Below, piece by piece: positions 1 to 10,043 of a stretch of 64,000 nt of DNA. Both the position numbers and the translations under genes were made by a program. Under the pieces are notes generated by a model. That model was not told the origin of the DNA. It did no database searches and worked only from the letters and a program-made list of their open reading frames with translations. This stretch comes from Priapulus caudatus (lineage: Eukaryota > Priapulida > Priapulimorpha > Priapulimorphida > Priapulidae): assembly GCF_000485595.1 (NCBI RefSeq), contig NW_014577078.1, positions 411,806-475,805 on the forward strand, read 5' to 3'. Numbering within the stretch: the stretch's first letter is position 1; every line of letters starts with the position of its first letter.

Positions 1-245
1 CATACATACATACATACATACATACATACGAACTCAAATATATTATATATAATCAGGAGTCTATCAATAGCCACTGCGCATTTTTTCGCATTTATCCATT
101 TTGTTGCGAGAATTAACCAGACTAACTTCGTCTAGTCTGCACAATCCCAATCCTAGTTTAACTACACTAAAATCTAAAACTATAACTAGTAGGGAGTGGA
201 TAATAGAGATTCTCTAGAGATAATATGTGATAATATATGATATGT
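1..245. repeat. CATA microsatellite and unassigned flank
   Basis: Positions 1-28 are a perfect CATA tetranucleotide run. The rest, up to the broken LINE at about 246, is AT-rich and shows no coding signal I recognise. It is expected to lie inside a PCCB intron, because the first PCCB exon is at 6733-6927 on the minus strand. Confidence 0.6.
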
Positions 246-548
246 GATCAAGGAAAACTGTTCAGGGGCGCGTTTCACTAACGTCCGCTAAAGTTCTCCA
301 CTAAGTTCTTCGCTAAGTTCTCCGCTAAGTTCTCCGTTCGCTCTTTAACGAACGGAGGCATAACGGAGAACTTAGCGAACGGACAACTCCTGTTTCACAA
401 ACGCTCCGCTATGCCTCCGCTAAATAGTGGAGGAATGCAGGCAGTCAGCTGGCAGATAACTACAAACATGTGTTGCGGTTGCCAGGTTACGTTCTATCAT
501 ATACATAAGCAACAGCGCAGTGACAGAGATAGCTCTAGAACTAACGCT

Positions 549-1727
549 ATGGCAGAGAGGAAGCGCCGACCAAGATTTACTCCCACAGAACTTGAAATTC
601 TTGTTGATGAGGTGTCGGAAAATACTAGTGTTATTTTCGGCAAGTTTTCTTACAGCCTCACGTTTCAGAGGAAAAAAGCGATGTGGAGTAGTATAGCCGA
701 GAAGGTTAGTAAAGGCTGATTGAGCATTCGCTCATTGTTTGTATGCAATATATATGTAGATGAATGGTGGTGTGGGTCGGCCACAATATGTCATATGTAT
801 GTTGTCTTTCATACATTACTTGTGTATTATTGAGGGGCATACATACTGGATGGGTTCATTATTAAACTGCTACTTGAATGTATTGCTTAATTGCTTTGAC
901 TTTAATGTAACAGGGTTTTATTTTATATTATTGAATATTTTCAAGTTATGAACATAAGCATTTATATTACTAATACTAGCGTGTAAGTCAACGCACACCC
1001 TCAATAAAAATTTAAACACTTTTTTCTAAAACTAATGATCATATTGCATTTATTATAGATAAATGCCATAAGCGATATTGAACGGACGGGCGAGGAATAC
1101 CGATCGAAATGGAGCTACCTACAGAGTGATGTGAAAAACAAGGTTGCACGGCGTAAGAAGGCTAGCAGAGCTACTGGCGGAGGTGTCGTTGATCTGCCAG
1201 ATTTGACGCCTATTGAAGAAAAGGTGCTTAGTATTATTCCGACAGCAGCCACAGAAGGCATCGCTGGTGGTATAGAAAGCGGGATAGCGCATGACGCTCC
1301 TGCTTCACCCGAAGCAGCGTCACCTGCTCGGTCTCAATCATCTCAATCATCTCTGTCCTCCCAGTCATCCCAGTCACAGCCAGCTTCACCAGCACCAACA
1401 CCGATGACACCCGTACCGCCACAGTCATTGCTACACGAGGAGTTAACTCAGGGAGGATGGGTTAAGTCAGAAAAGAAAAGAAGGCATATAAAGGTAGTGT
1501 CATCTAATGAACTGGTGTCTATTGAAAGACAACGACTATGGGTGGAAGAGGAGAGGTTGGAAACCAAACGGCAGCGACTGCGCGTGGAAGAAGAACGACT
1601 TGATGTAGAGAAGCAGCGACTAGAATTGGAAAACGAAATATTAGATATGAAGAGGTGGGCATGGATGGGGGAGCAAGGCACGAGTGAAACAGCTGATGTC
1701 ACACAACATAGAGTGAGCACCTTGTAA
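549..1727 (+). CDS. Harbinger-encoded MYB/SANT-like DNA-binding protein (two exons)
   Basis: Exon 549-704 joins exon 1059-1727 (donor GTTAGT, acceptor TTATTATAG, phase 0) to give about 274 residues without a stop. Residues 4-80 look like the MYB/SANT-like domain found in Harbinger accessory proteins: FTPTELEILVDEV, then MWSSIAEK across the junction, then YRSKWSYLQSDVK. A serine/proline-rich linker follows, then a charged coiled coil (about residues 205-255) built from RQRLxVEEERLxxxKQRL repeats. In this superfamily the accessory protein helps bring the transposase to the nucleus and to the transposon ends. I chose the ATG at 549 because the domain starts right after it; an in-frame ATG lies at 411. 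Unlike the transposase opposite it, this gene looks intact. Confidence 0.75.
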
Positions 1728-1924
1728 AGCGTAGAAGCGAAAAACAAAACACATGTATTTTTGCATTTATATATTATGTACTTCCATCATTTATATATTG
1801 TATGTTATTTGTTATCTATCCTATAATGTTATTATCTGTCGATCATATGTTATCACTTATCTATGATACAATGTTATAATTTATCTATCATGTAATTTCA
1901 TCATTTATCCATCATATATTGTTA

Positions 1925-1925
1925 T

Positions 1926-1990
<65 letters not shown>
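1925..1990. repeat. AT dinucleotide microsatellite
   Basis: About 65 bp of almost pure alternating AT inside the Harbinger element, between its two convergent genes. Confidence 0.9.
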
Positions 1991-1991
<1 letters not shown>

Positions 1992-2374
1992 TATAATCAA
2001 GAGCCTATATATAAGGTATTATAAGCTGTTGCTATGTTATTTTATATATCAATATTTTTTCATATTTATGTACAATCAAGAAACGCACAATTAACAAATC
2101 AAAAGTCGTAATAATAACCATAATACACACTGTAAATCATTTCAGAAATTCTACTTGCCACTGCTCAAAATTCATACATTCTTTAGTTTACTCCAAAATA
2201 TACTAGTTAGCATTAACTCTAAGTATGAGACTTGTGTAATAATCTTTAACAAAGACGTATTTTGTTGACTGCTATATAATATACTCAGTTTAGTATTACA
2301 ATATAATTAAAATAATATAAAAGATTTTCATCTTGTTTTTTAGTTGTAAAACCAGTATGTTTACGTTTGCACTT

Positions 2375-3447
2375 TTACATTGCAAATCTCTGTTGTATCA
2401 GCTGCTCCCGCACACGCCTCCCATCTGCATTGTCATTAGGTCTCTCGCCCACATTAATATCGTCACCTCCGACTTCAGCCTCATTCTCATCAGGGGGGAG
2501 AGGGATCTTCTCTCTTACTGCAATGTTATGTAGTACAGCGGTTGCCATAATTATCCGACATGCTCTGTCCGGGGTATATACCGTAGTGCTCCACCGGTAG
2601 ACAGCTGTAGGCATCGGAAGCGTAGTTTCCACACACCAAATGGACATTCTATTTTGTACCGTGTGCCCTTATAAGCACGGTTAATTATATCTTCGTTCCG
2701 ATTCTGTATTTGGATTCAGGATAGGTGTCATGAGATATGGTCGAAGTGGATACCCACTGTCACCAAGCAGCCAACCGTCAATGTTTCCCGTTGCGAACGT
2801 ATTTCGAATGTGTGAGTTTTGGAAAACAAAAGAGTCGTGACTACTGCCGGGCCAGCGAGCCAGTTGACATATTCTAGGTTAGCGCTGCATATATGCCTTG
2901 CACGTTTATCGAGTGGTACTGTTTTCTGTTGACGTATATATGTTCATCATACTTAGGCGCAGCTATTGCAATGTGTGTCCCATCAACACATCCACGTACG
3001 TTAGGAAATCCAGCGACGCTGTAGAAGTCCAGTTTTAGTTTGTTCACACTGCCTTGATCTTCAGGAAAGTAAACATGCTGGTTGGCGTGATTTGCCAGTG
3101 CTCGTGACACTGTAAATTATTCTTGACAGCGATGCCTTGCTGATTCCCAGTGGATCGCTAGCCGTTTGCTGAATACTTCCTGTTGCGTAAAATCGTAGTG
3201 CCGTAAACACTTGCAGAGAGGTAGGTATGGCCCTAGATCTCATTGTTCTTGGCGAGATCGAGCTCTTCTTCAAGTTGACCCACTAGATCACCAACAACAT
3301 GCCTAGAGGCAATCTATATCTAGCGATTATTTCAGTGTCATTGTTTGCATCAAACGGATGCGTTCTGTCTCTAAAGATTCTTTCTCTTCGCAGACGTCTT
3401 CTTGCATGTTCTCTATTATAGGCTGCATAAAATAAAAAGTTTGCCAT
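2375..3447 (-). pseudogene. HARBI1-type Harbinger transposase, frameshifted
   Basis: Read on the minus strand from the ATG at 3447, the protein starts MANFLFYAAYNRE and carries the segments usual for HARBI1-like DDE nucleases. These are RDRTHPFD, LQVFTALRFYATGS, ISKASLSRII, VRGCVDGTHIAI (first catalytic D), GDSGYP (second D), ECPFG (catalytic E region) and RIIMATAVLHNIA near the C-terminus. At least three frame changes (near 3300, 3110 and 2880) and several stops break it. The family cuts and pastes DNA with 3 bp target duplications. The copy is inactive, though the element could in principle be moved by a transposase made elsewhere. Confidence 0.82.
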
Positions 3448-4024
3448 TATTCTCGCTACGCCCTCGTGCTCGCAGTTGTGGCATCGACGATGGGAACACT
3501 CCTAATGGAGCGTTAGCCTTACGCATTGTAGTGACGTGTTTTTGGGGGTACGTGCTAATTACTGTAGCATCGTGTGCCACATGCTCCGAACTCGTTATAC
3601 GTGCTAACAAGAACTGGATCGGTGGCATAAACAATCATTGCAATACATACATGCATGGTAAACTAGTTACACAACCTTTGTCATACTCCTAGTGCAGAGT
3701 TTAAACAAATTCTTTTTCCCGATAACATGCACGATAAACAGCCAAGACTATTTTTATTACGAAAGCTCTTATTTCATGGTAGTTTAGTGCGAATTTTGTA
3801 TTTTTATGGGTTTTATATACACCATAGAGTGCTCCGCTAAATTTAGCGGGACTTACAGAGCTCCCGCTAAAGTTGTCCGCTGAAATGTGCTAAACAGCGA
3901 GCGACTTTAGCGAACGGAGGTTCGTGAAACGCGTCCTCCGCTATTTAGCAGACAACTCGGGAGTTAGCGGAGGAGATGGCGGAGAATATAGCGAACGGAG
4001 CTTTGTGAAACGCGCCCCAGAGCT

Positions 4025-5714
4025 ACAAAACAACTATTAAAGCAAAACGAAGATATCCGTTACCCACATTATGAGGATAAGTCTGTGCTCGCTAACGATA
4101 TCGGGCACTTCTTCGTTCAAAAGATTATTGACACAGACAACGCTCAGCAGCAGCAGCATACAGCATGTGGTGGAACTAACCGGAAACGACGCACCTGCAG
4201 TTGTATTCGAGGAGTTTCAGCTACTATCGCCGGAACAAGTTAAAAATTATATAAACAATTCATCAAAAAGACCTGCGCGTTGGATCCAATGACAACCCCA
4301 TTAATTATCAATTGCATTGACGAGCTATTACCTGCTCTAACTAAGATGGTCAACTGTTCTTTAGATACAGCTACATTTTCTGAGGACTGGAAAGAAGCAC
4401 TCGTGATACCCTTGTTGAAAAAACCGGGCCTTGACCTTGTTTTTAAAAATTACCGCCCAATCAGCAATCTCACCTATGTGTCTAAACTGACGGAGAAAAT
4501 AGTATTTGATCAAATTTACAATCACATGACCGTGAATGAACTGTTCCCGATCATGCAATCAGCGTACAGGAAACAACACAGCACTGAAACGGCACTGTTA
4601 AAAGTTAAGAACGACATATTAATGAACATGAACAACCAGCAAGTTATACTCTCCTTGTGCTTTTGGATCTCAGTGCTGCCTTCGATACTGTCGATCATGA
4701 TATTTTACTCAAGAGCCTTCAGTCTAGGATTGGCATTACGGGCAAAGGACTCGACTGGTTTTCATCCTATTTGTCACACAGTGCGGGTCAATACGTGGGA
4801 CTTTATCAGACAGCTTCGACTGCAAGTGGGGTGTTCCACAAGGCTCATGAATGCCTAGGGTCTCTTCTCTTAAACATATATGCATAAAAAATTCTCAATA
4901 TTTGAAGCTCATCTTCCGGATATCGGATATCCACTGCTATGCTGATGACTCCCAACTGTACCTATCCTTCAATCCAAATTTTGCTGCCATCCAGGAACAG
5001 GCTGTCTCTGCGATGGAAACCTGTATAAAAGATATCCGTGACTGGATGCTTGCTGATCGGCTAATGTTGAACGACGACAAGACGAAATTCCTCATCATAT
5101 GTACCCGGCAACAACTGTGCAAAGTGGACATTGATCATATCACTGTCGGGAGTTGTAACATTTCGCCAGTATCCGTGACCAGAAAGTTGGGTTGCTGGTT
5201 TGATTCGTGGCTAACGATGGAGACTCATGTTTCCAAACTCTGCAGTACTTCATTTTTCCATCTTCATAATATTAGAGGAATCCGAAAGTTTCTTTCTATG
5301 GAATCAACAAAAATTCTAATTCAATCATTCATTACTAGTCGTGTTGATTGCTGCAATAGTTTACTTTATGGGCTGCCCCAGGTACAACTGAATAAGTTAC
5401 AGCGAGTCCAAAATGCAGCTGCTCGGCTTATCTGCAATGTATCCAAGTTTGATCATATATCACCTGTTTTATATCATTTGCATTGGCTGCCAGTCTATTT
5501 CTGTATAGAGTTTAAAATACTACTCATCACTTTTAAGGCATTACATTGTATGTCACCAGATTATATCAGGGAATTAGTCACATTAAAGAAACCTAATCGG
5601 TACAGTCTGCGCTCTGGTAACCAAATGTTAATTGAGCCACCAGCTGTAAAAACGTTGGCTACACTTGGCGATCGAGCTTTCTCATCAGCTGCCCCAAAAT
5701 TATGGAATATTTAA
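4025..5714 (+). pseudogene. LINE ORF2 reverse transcriptase, frameshifted
   Basis: Three overlapping reading frames (4025-4660, 4657-4855 and 4851-5714) together give the reverse transcriptase and C-terminal region of a CR1/L2-type LINE. Visible motifs are the YRPISNL block (about 4450), the catalytic [12 protein letters not shown] block (about 4660-4695) and the YADD catalytic motif (4938-4949). A C-terminal segment typical of this clade follows (LHWLPV at about 5485, then a leucine-rich end). At least two frameshifts and an early stop near 4275 mean it cannot make one protein. No endonuclease domain is present, which fits 5' truncation. The family is known to copy itself by target-primed reverse transcription; this copy is dead. 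Confidence 0.85.
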
Positions 5715-5880
5715 AGCTAACTAGTCATATTAGATGTGAAAAGTCGCTGGAATCTTTTAAATGCCTAGTCAAAATTCATCTATTTAACATTGCATTTAAC
5801 ACATAGACATTATATTTTTATGTGTACATTTGATTTGAGTTCTATTTTATTGAAAATGTTATATTATTGTTGTTTTTAGG

Positions 5881-5993
5881 ATCTATATTTTACAATGTTG
5901 CAGTCCGCTATTTATAATCAGGAATTGTTATAGGATTGTCGTAATTCAAGTATCTATATTTTACAGTGTTGCAGTCCGCTGTTTTATAATCAG
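5881..5993 (+). repeat. 71-bp direct duplication in LINE 3' region
   Basis: A segment starting ATCTATATTTTACA at 5881 starts again at 5952 with two or three changes. The second copy is only about 42 bp long. It is probably a duplication in the LINE 3' UTR. Confidence 0.6.
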
Positions 5994-6033
5994 CCTTTGT
6001 AATGCGCATGTGAACATATCTGCATGTAAAGGG

Positions 6034-6391
6034 GTGGACACACTAGGCAATTTTTCATGCGATCGGGCCGGCCGACCGAGCCGGCCGGCTCGATCGCATG
6101 AAAAATCGCGTAGTGTGTCCAGTGAGTCGCGGTCGATTTTCGAGTCGGCCGGCCGAGTCGCCCGATTCAAACATGTTTGATAATTATTTGAGCCGGCCGG
6201 CTGCAATCGCCTAGTGTGCCCGGGTCTGCGATTGAGCCGGCCGATTGTACAATTCATCAGCCAATCAGCGTGCTGAAAATCCCCCGAGTCACCCGTGCTG
6301 AGTCGCCCGACTCAGTTGCGTAGTGTGTCCACAGAGTCGCTCGACTAAGCAGGCTGGCTCGATCGCATGAAAAATCGCGTAGTGTGTCCAC
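6034..6391. mobile_element. Palindromic MITE-like element
   Basis: Terminal inverted repeats run GTGGACACACTAGGCAATTT inward from 6034 and read back as GTAGTGTGTCCAC at 6391. Inside are repeated GCCGGCCGG and GATCGCATGAAAAAT words in both orientations. It interrupts the LINE 3' end. No coding capacity. The superfamily is uncertain because I cannot define the target duplication. Confidence 0.7.
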
Positions 6392-6457
6392 AGCACAATA
6401 TAAATAAATAAATATTGTTATTATTAATAGAGATCTATTATAGAGCCGAGCCCTCAG

Positions 6458-6692
6458 GCTGTGAGGGTCTATGTTCCCCAGGGTACTGCCGGAACGTACC
6501 CTGGTACTATCTAATATGCCGGACCGTACCTCGCCTACTCCACTAACGAGTCTAGGGAGTCGCCTACGCCTACTCCCTAACTTACTCCCTAACCCTAATC
6601 ATATCAAATAGTTACCAGGGTACGTTCCAGTATACCGGACCGTACCCAGGGTACGTTCCGGCAGTACCCTGGAAGACACAGACCCTATGAGC
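6458..6692. mobile_element. Telomere-repeat MITE, copy 1
   Basis: Long inverted arms carry CCCAGGGTAC and GCCGGAACGTACC words. The left arm starts GCTGTGAGGGTCTATG and the right arm ends CATGACCCTATGAGC-like sequence. Short CCCTAA-type units lie in the middle (about 6580-6600). Flanks AGCCCTCAG and AGTACTCAG look like a 9 bp target duplication with two changes. Same family as 26098-26379 and 54691-54943. Confidence 0.75.
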
Positions 6693-6732
6693 AGTACTCA
6701 GTAGGCCTAGTGCAGTAATGGTGTGGTGTTAC

Positions 6733-6927
6733 CTTCGCATGCTGCTTGTCAATCCTAGCCTGTCCACCGCCGAGAAGAGCCGCCTCCCTCTTTGCTTTTA
6801 CAGTGTTCCATACTGATATGTTATGCGCAACTGTGCACCATCGTTTCGTGCCAATACTATTCAATGAATGCTGCAAATTTGTGTTATTTCGCACAAGCAA
6901 TCTTACAAAACTGCAAATAGCAGCCAT
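6733..6927 (-). CDS. PCCB: Propionyl-CoA carboxylase beta chain, first coding exon
   Basis: PCCB is the carboxyltransferase subunit of the biotin enzyme that turns propionyl-CoA into methylmalonyl-CoA in the mitochondrial matrix. This exon gives 65 residues from the ATG at 6927 to a GTAACA donor at 6732. Residues 1-40 are rich in basic, serine and hydrophobic residues with almost no acidic ones (MAAICSFVRLLVRNN...), as in a mitochondrial targeting peptide. Residues 43-65 carry the conserved VKAKREAALLGGGQARID segment that precedes the carboxyltransferase domain. Later exons must be at lower coordinates; none is visible in 1-6732, which is filled by a LINE and its insertions, so they lie outside the window. 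The gene is divergent from DAW1, about 3.1 kb away. The exon could be a retained fragment, but its intact frame, targeting peptide and donor favour a live gene. Confidence 0.85.
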
Positions 6928-7156
6928 TTCGACCTCCGCACTGCAATCGCAAACGTTTGGCTATGGATAATGGTTTGAGCCAAGGAGGTTTGAGCTATGC
7001 CAGGTTTGAGCAAGTTACGAATGGGAGTCCTATCCACTCTCGCAACACAGATATTATGGGTGAATGTGTCAGTATCTACCGCACAGTCTACAGTAACAGT
7101 CTACGTTAAATACGTTTTAGAGTATTATAATACCTACGGTACTAATATATATTTTA

Positions 7157-7199
7157 CCAGGAATTAATGAGTCTCATTGTTTGTCTCATTAACTCCTGA
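7157..7199. repeat. Small hairpin element
   Basis: CAGGAATTAATGAG pairs with CTCATTAACTCCTG across a short loop. The outer motif resembles the hairpins at 9319-9391 and 9686-9822. Confidence 0.5.
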
Positions 7200-7353
7200 T
7201 TTTACGGTTACACACAACGTGACAACATACATACAATGTGCGCATATGAATTATTTCTACCGATAGATGGCGCGAGGATGTCATATTTGACAAGATATTG
7301 CCGACGATATCTCCTCTGGGCGCGATCTTTGGCGCGAACTGCGTGTGTATGCA

Positions 7354-7506
7354 GGGGCGTGTACAGGATTTGTACCAGTGGGGGTAAAACCGTAACAGAA
7401 ACTTGCAAGCACACGAAGGGGGGGGGCAAATTTTGAAATTAGACCTCCTTAGATGCGTTTTCTGCGCGAGCAGGGGGGGGGGGCGACCCCCCTGTACACG
7501 CCCCTG
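7354..7506. mobile_element. Short TIR element (MITE) beside PCCB
   Basis: Inverted ends GGGGCGTGTACAGG and CCTGTACACGCCCC enclose about 150 bp with long G and C runs. GTATGCA occurs directly on both sides (7347-7353 and 7507-7513), consistent with a 7-8 bp target duplication. That would suit a hAT-type MITE. No ORF. Confidence 0.65.
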
Positions 7507-8087
7507 GTATGCACACCAGTTTGCGAGATAAATGTATTTATCATGTAGTGCAGGGGGTAGCGGAGTATATTATAGATTAGCCTGTGCGCGGGCTACACTT
7601 TTTTTTGGCCAAGTTTATTTTTTTTTGTTAAGCACCATAATTAATCGCATAAGCTTGCTATGAGCGAGTTTAGCGTGCAGACAGAAAAAACTATGAAATG
7701 AACGTGCAGAATATGGCTAATTAGGTGCGGTTATTGCTTCTGTCATCTAGGCTGTCATTTCTATCGCGGTGAGCTTCATCTTTATAATTACTCTAGGCCG
7801 AAAAGATAGGATCGCGGATCTTTGTCAGATTTTTTATCATTTTACCTCCGTCTTCGGTGACAGACTATTTTTCAGTCGTTGTTTTTTTGGGGTTTAAAAG
7901 TGATATTGATGAGGGTGGTATCAAGTTAGCAAGAGGGCAGGAAGAGATGGAACACTCGGGAGGGCGTTTCGGCCATCTGGGGGGGTTTGTAAACCAAAGA
8001 TTTTCTGTACGCCCGCGCCCCCGATGGTGGCGCTCGTCAATATTTGGGTGGGCGTAGAAACTTTGAAAGTGCTTGGGGTACGCCACT

Positions 8088-8129
<42 letters not shown>

Positions 8130-8260
8130 TGTGTGGGTGTGTGTGTGTGTGTGGTGTGGTGTGTGTGTGGTGTGCGTGGGTGCGCGCGCGGGTGTGTGTG
8201 TGTGTGTGTGTGTGTGCAGTGCGTGTGCGTAGCGTGTGTGTGGTATGTGTGTGTGTCTTT
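8088..8260 (+). repeat. GT-rich microsatellite
   Basis: About 170 bp of GT repeats with occasional GC and GG interruptions (a GCGCGCG patch near 8183). The reading frames through it are repeat artefacts. Confidence 0.95.
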
Positions 8261-8311
8261 TATATTAATCAATAGTGAATTATCAGGAGGAGGCCAGTGG
8301 CGGGAAAGGAT

Positions 8312-8463
8312 TGAGAGAGAGAGAGAGAGAGGGATGAGAGAGAGAGAGAGGAGAGAGAGAGGAGGAGAGAGACGAGGAGAGAGCAGAGAGAGAGAAGACG
8401 AGAGAGGACGAGGAGAGAGAGACGAGAGACGAGAGATGAGAGGAAGAGAGAGAGAGAGAGAGT

Positions 8464-8506
<43 letters not shown>

Positions 8507-8684
8507 GAGGAGGAGAGGAGGAGAGGAGAGAGGAGGGAGAGAGGAGAGAGAAGAGAGAGAGAGAGATGTGAGAGAGAGAGAGAGAGCAGGGAGATCTAGA
8601 GAGACGAGAGACGAGAGGATGAGAGGGAGAAGAAGGAGAGGAGAGGAGAGAGAGAGAGAGAGAGAGACGAGAGAGAGACGAGAG

Positions 8685-8719
<35 letters not shown>

Positions 8720-9012
8720 GAGAGAGAGAGAGAGAGAGAGGAGAGAGAGGAGAGAGAGAGAGAGAGGAGAGAGGAGAGAGGAGGAGAGAGGAGGGGAAGA
8801 GAGAGAGAAGAGAGAACAGAGAACGGAAGAGAGTGAGAGAGAGAAGAGATGGAGAATTGAGAGAGAGAGGAGGAGAGAGAGAGAGGAGAGAGAAGGGAGA
8901 GAGACGAGAGAGAGCAGAGAGAGAGAGACGAGAAGGGGAGAGCAGAGAGAGAGAGAGGACGAGAGACTTGAGAGAAGCAGGAGAGAGAGAGAGGAGACTA
9001 AGGAGAGAAAAA
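8312..9012 (+). repeat. Long GA-rich (polypurine) microsatellite
   Basis: About 700 bp of imperfect GA repeats with almost all purines on the plus strand. Such mirror-like polypurine tracts can form triplex (H-DNA). Long reading frames in both directions here are low-complexity artefacts. Confidence 0.95.
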
Positions 9013-9058
9013 TAAAAGAAATCAGAGCAGAGAAATAAATACATGAGAAAATACATTG

Positions 9059-9238
<180 letters not shown>

Positions 9239-9318
9239 TGCACTCACACACGCGCGGGCGCGTGCGCGCGCGCTTACACCCTACTATAACCGAAGCTAGC
9301 TGCCTACCTATATGTTGC

Positions 9319-9391
9319 GGGTATATCAGGAGTAGATAATATGGAATTATTATCTACTATATATCCCTATTATCTACTCCTGATATATACC
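9319..9391. repeat. Foldback hairpin with ATCAGGAGT arms
   Basis: Arm 9320-9340 (GGTATATCAGGAGTAGATAA) pairs with 9369-9391, which ends ACTCCTGATATATACC. The loop is about 28 bp. No coding content. Confidence 0.75.
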
Positions 9392-9685
9392 TGTTCAAAT
9401 TCTGGTGATTGAATATAAATAAATAAAATAATAAAACACAGGCTTAATTTCTCCTTTGTAATTAAATGTTATTAATATAATGTGTATTTGATATAATGAT
9501 TTTAATATTTATAAAATAAAATGTTATCAGGATGACATTATGATATTACTACATGATCAACAATTATTACATGTTTAATGATATTTGTCATTATTAACCC
9601 CTGATGTTATTAGGGGTTATTATGTGTTTGATATAGTGTTATTTATTTATTTTTTTACTGAGATCGAACAATATATGCTCATATA

Positions 9686-9822
9686 GAACAATATAATCAG
9701 GAGTGAATAATATAATAATTTGTATAGTAGAATAATAGTAGAATAATAGAATAATTTATAGTAGAATAATAGAATAGATTATTTGTTATTATTCACTCCT
9801 GATATAATGTATATATTGTTCT
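9686..9822. repeat. Second foldback hairpin with ATCAGGAGT arms
   Basis: The arm from 9686 (GAACAATATAATCAGGAGTG) pairs with an arm ending GTATATATTGTTC at 9822 that contains CACTCCTGATAT. The loop holds repeated AGTAGAATAAT words. It shares its arm core with 9319-9391. Confidence 0.7.
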
Positions 9823-10003
9823 TAGATTATGATTATATCATAGACTAACAAAAACTATATATAGTTCGTTTATGATTAGCAAATTCAGAATGGCAAATTC
9901 AGTGGTCCAAATAATGCGATACAACGCCCCCTACAAACGCCTGCATCGGCAGGCGATCAAATGAGTTAGAAGTTCCATGTGGTTGCAGTTACATATGTCT
10001 GTG

Positions 10004-10043
10004 ATGAAACTGAAGAGGTTTTTGGTTCGATATTTCCCACCAG
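10004..10043 (+). CDS. DAW1: DAW1 exon 1 (residues 1-13)
   Basis: Encodes [13 protein letters not shown] plus the first base of a glycine codon, then donor GTACGT. Only 40 coding bases, so gene finders could miss it. Confidence 0.92.

Larger units (their letters stand above)
266..4017. mobile_element. PIF/Harbinger DNA transposon (3.75 kb)
   Basis: Terminal inverted repeats GGGCGCGTTTCAC (from 266) and GTGAAACGCGCCC (to 4017) are flanked by a CAG on each side, which I read as the 3 bp target duplication. Subterminal regions (about 290-415 and 3830-4000) are rich in repeated GCTAAGTTCTCCG-like words in both orientations. Inside are the two genes expected of the superfamily: a MYB/SANT-like DNA-binding protein on the plus strand (549-1727) and a HARBI1-type DDE transposase on the minus strand (2375-3447). 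They are convergent and separated by AT-rich DNA. The insertion splits a LINE reading frame, so it is younger than the LINE. Confidence 0.85.
246..6430 (+). mobile_element. CR1/L2-like non-LTR retrotransposon (LINE), split by two later insertions
   Basis: The LINE reading frame starts abruptly near 246, is interrupted at 266-4017 by a Harbinger transposon, and resumes at 4018. The residues on each side of the insertion read on as one LINE protein segment just before the reverse transcriptase. The 3' untranslated part runs from about 5715 and ends in an ATAAATAAATAAATATT-type tail near 6430, as CR1/L2 elements do. It is interrupted again by the palindromic element at 6034-6391. The element is 5' truncated, which is usual for LINEs. 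It sits where PCCB intron sequence is expected. Confidence 0.8.

Noticed and set aside
9880-10003. RFX X-box for a cilia gene
   Set aside because: I looked near the DAW1 start and found no convincing pair of half sites.
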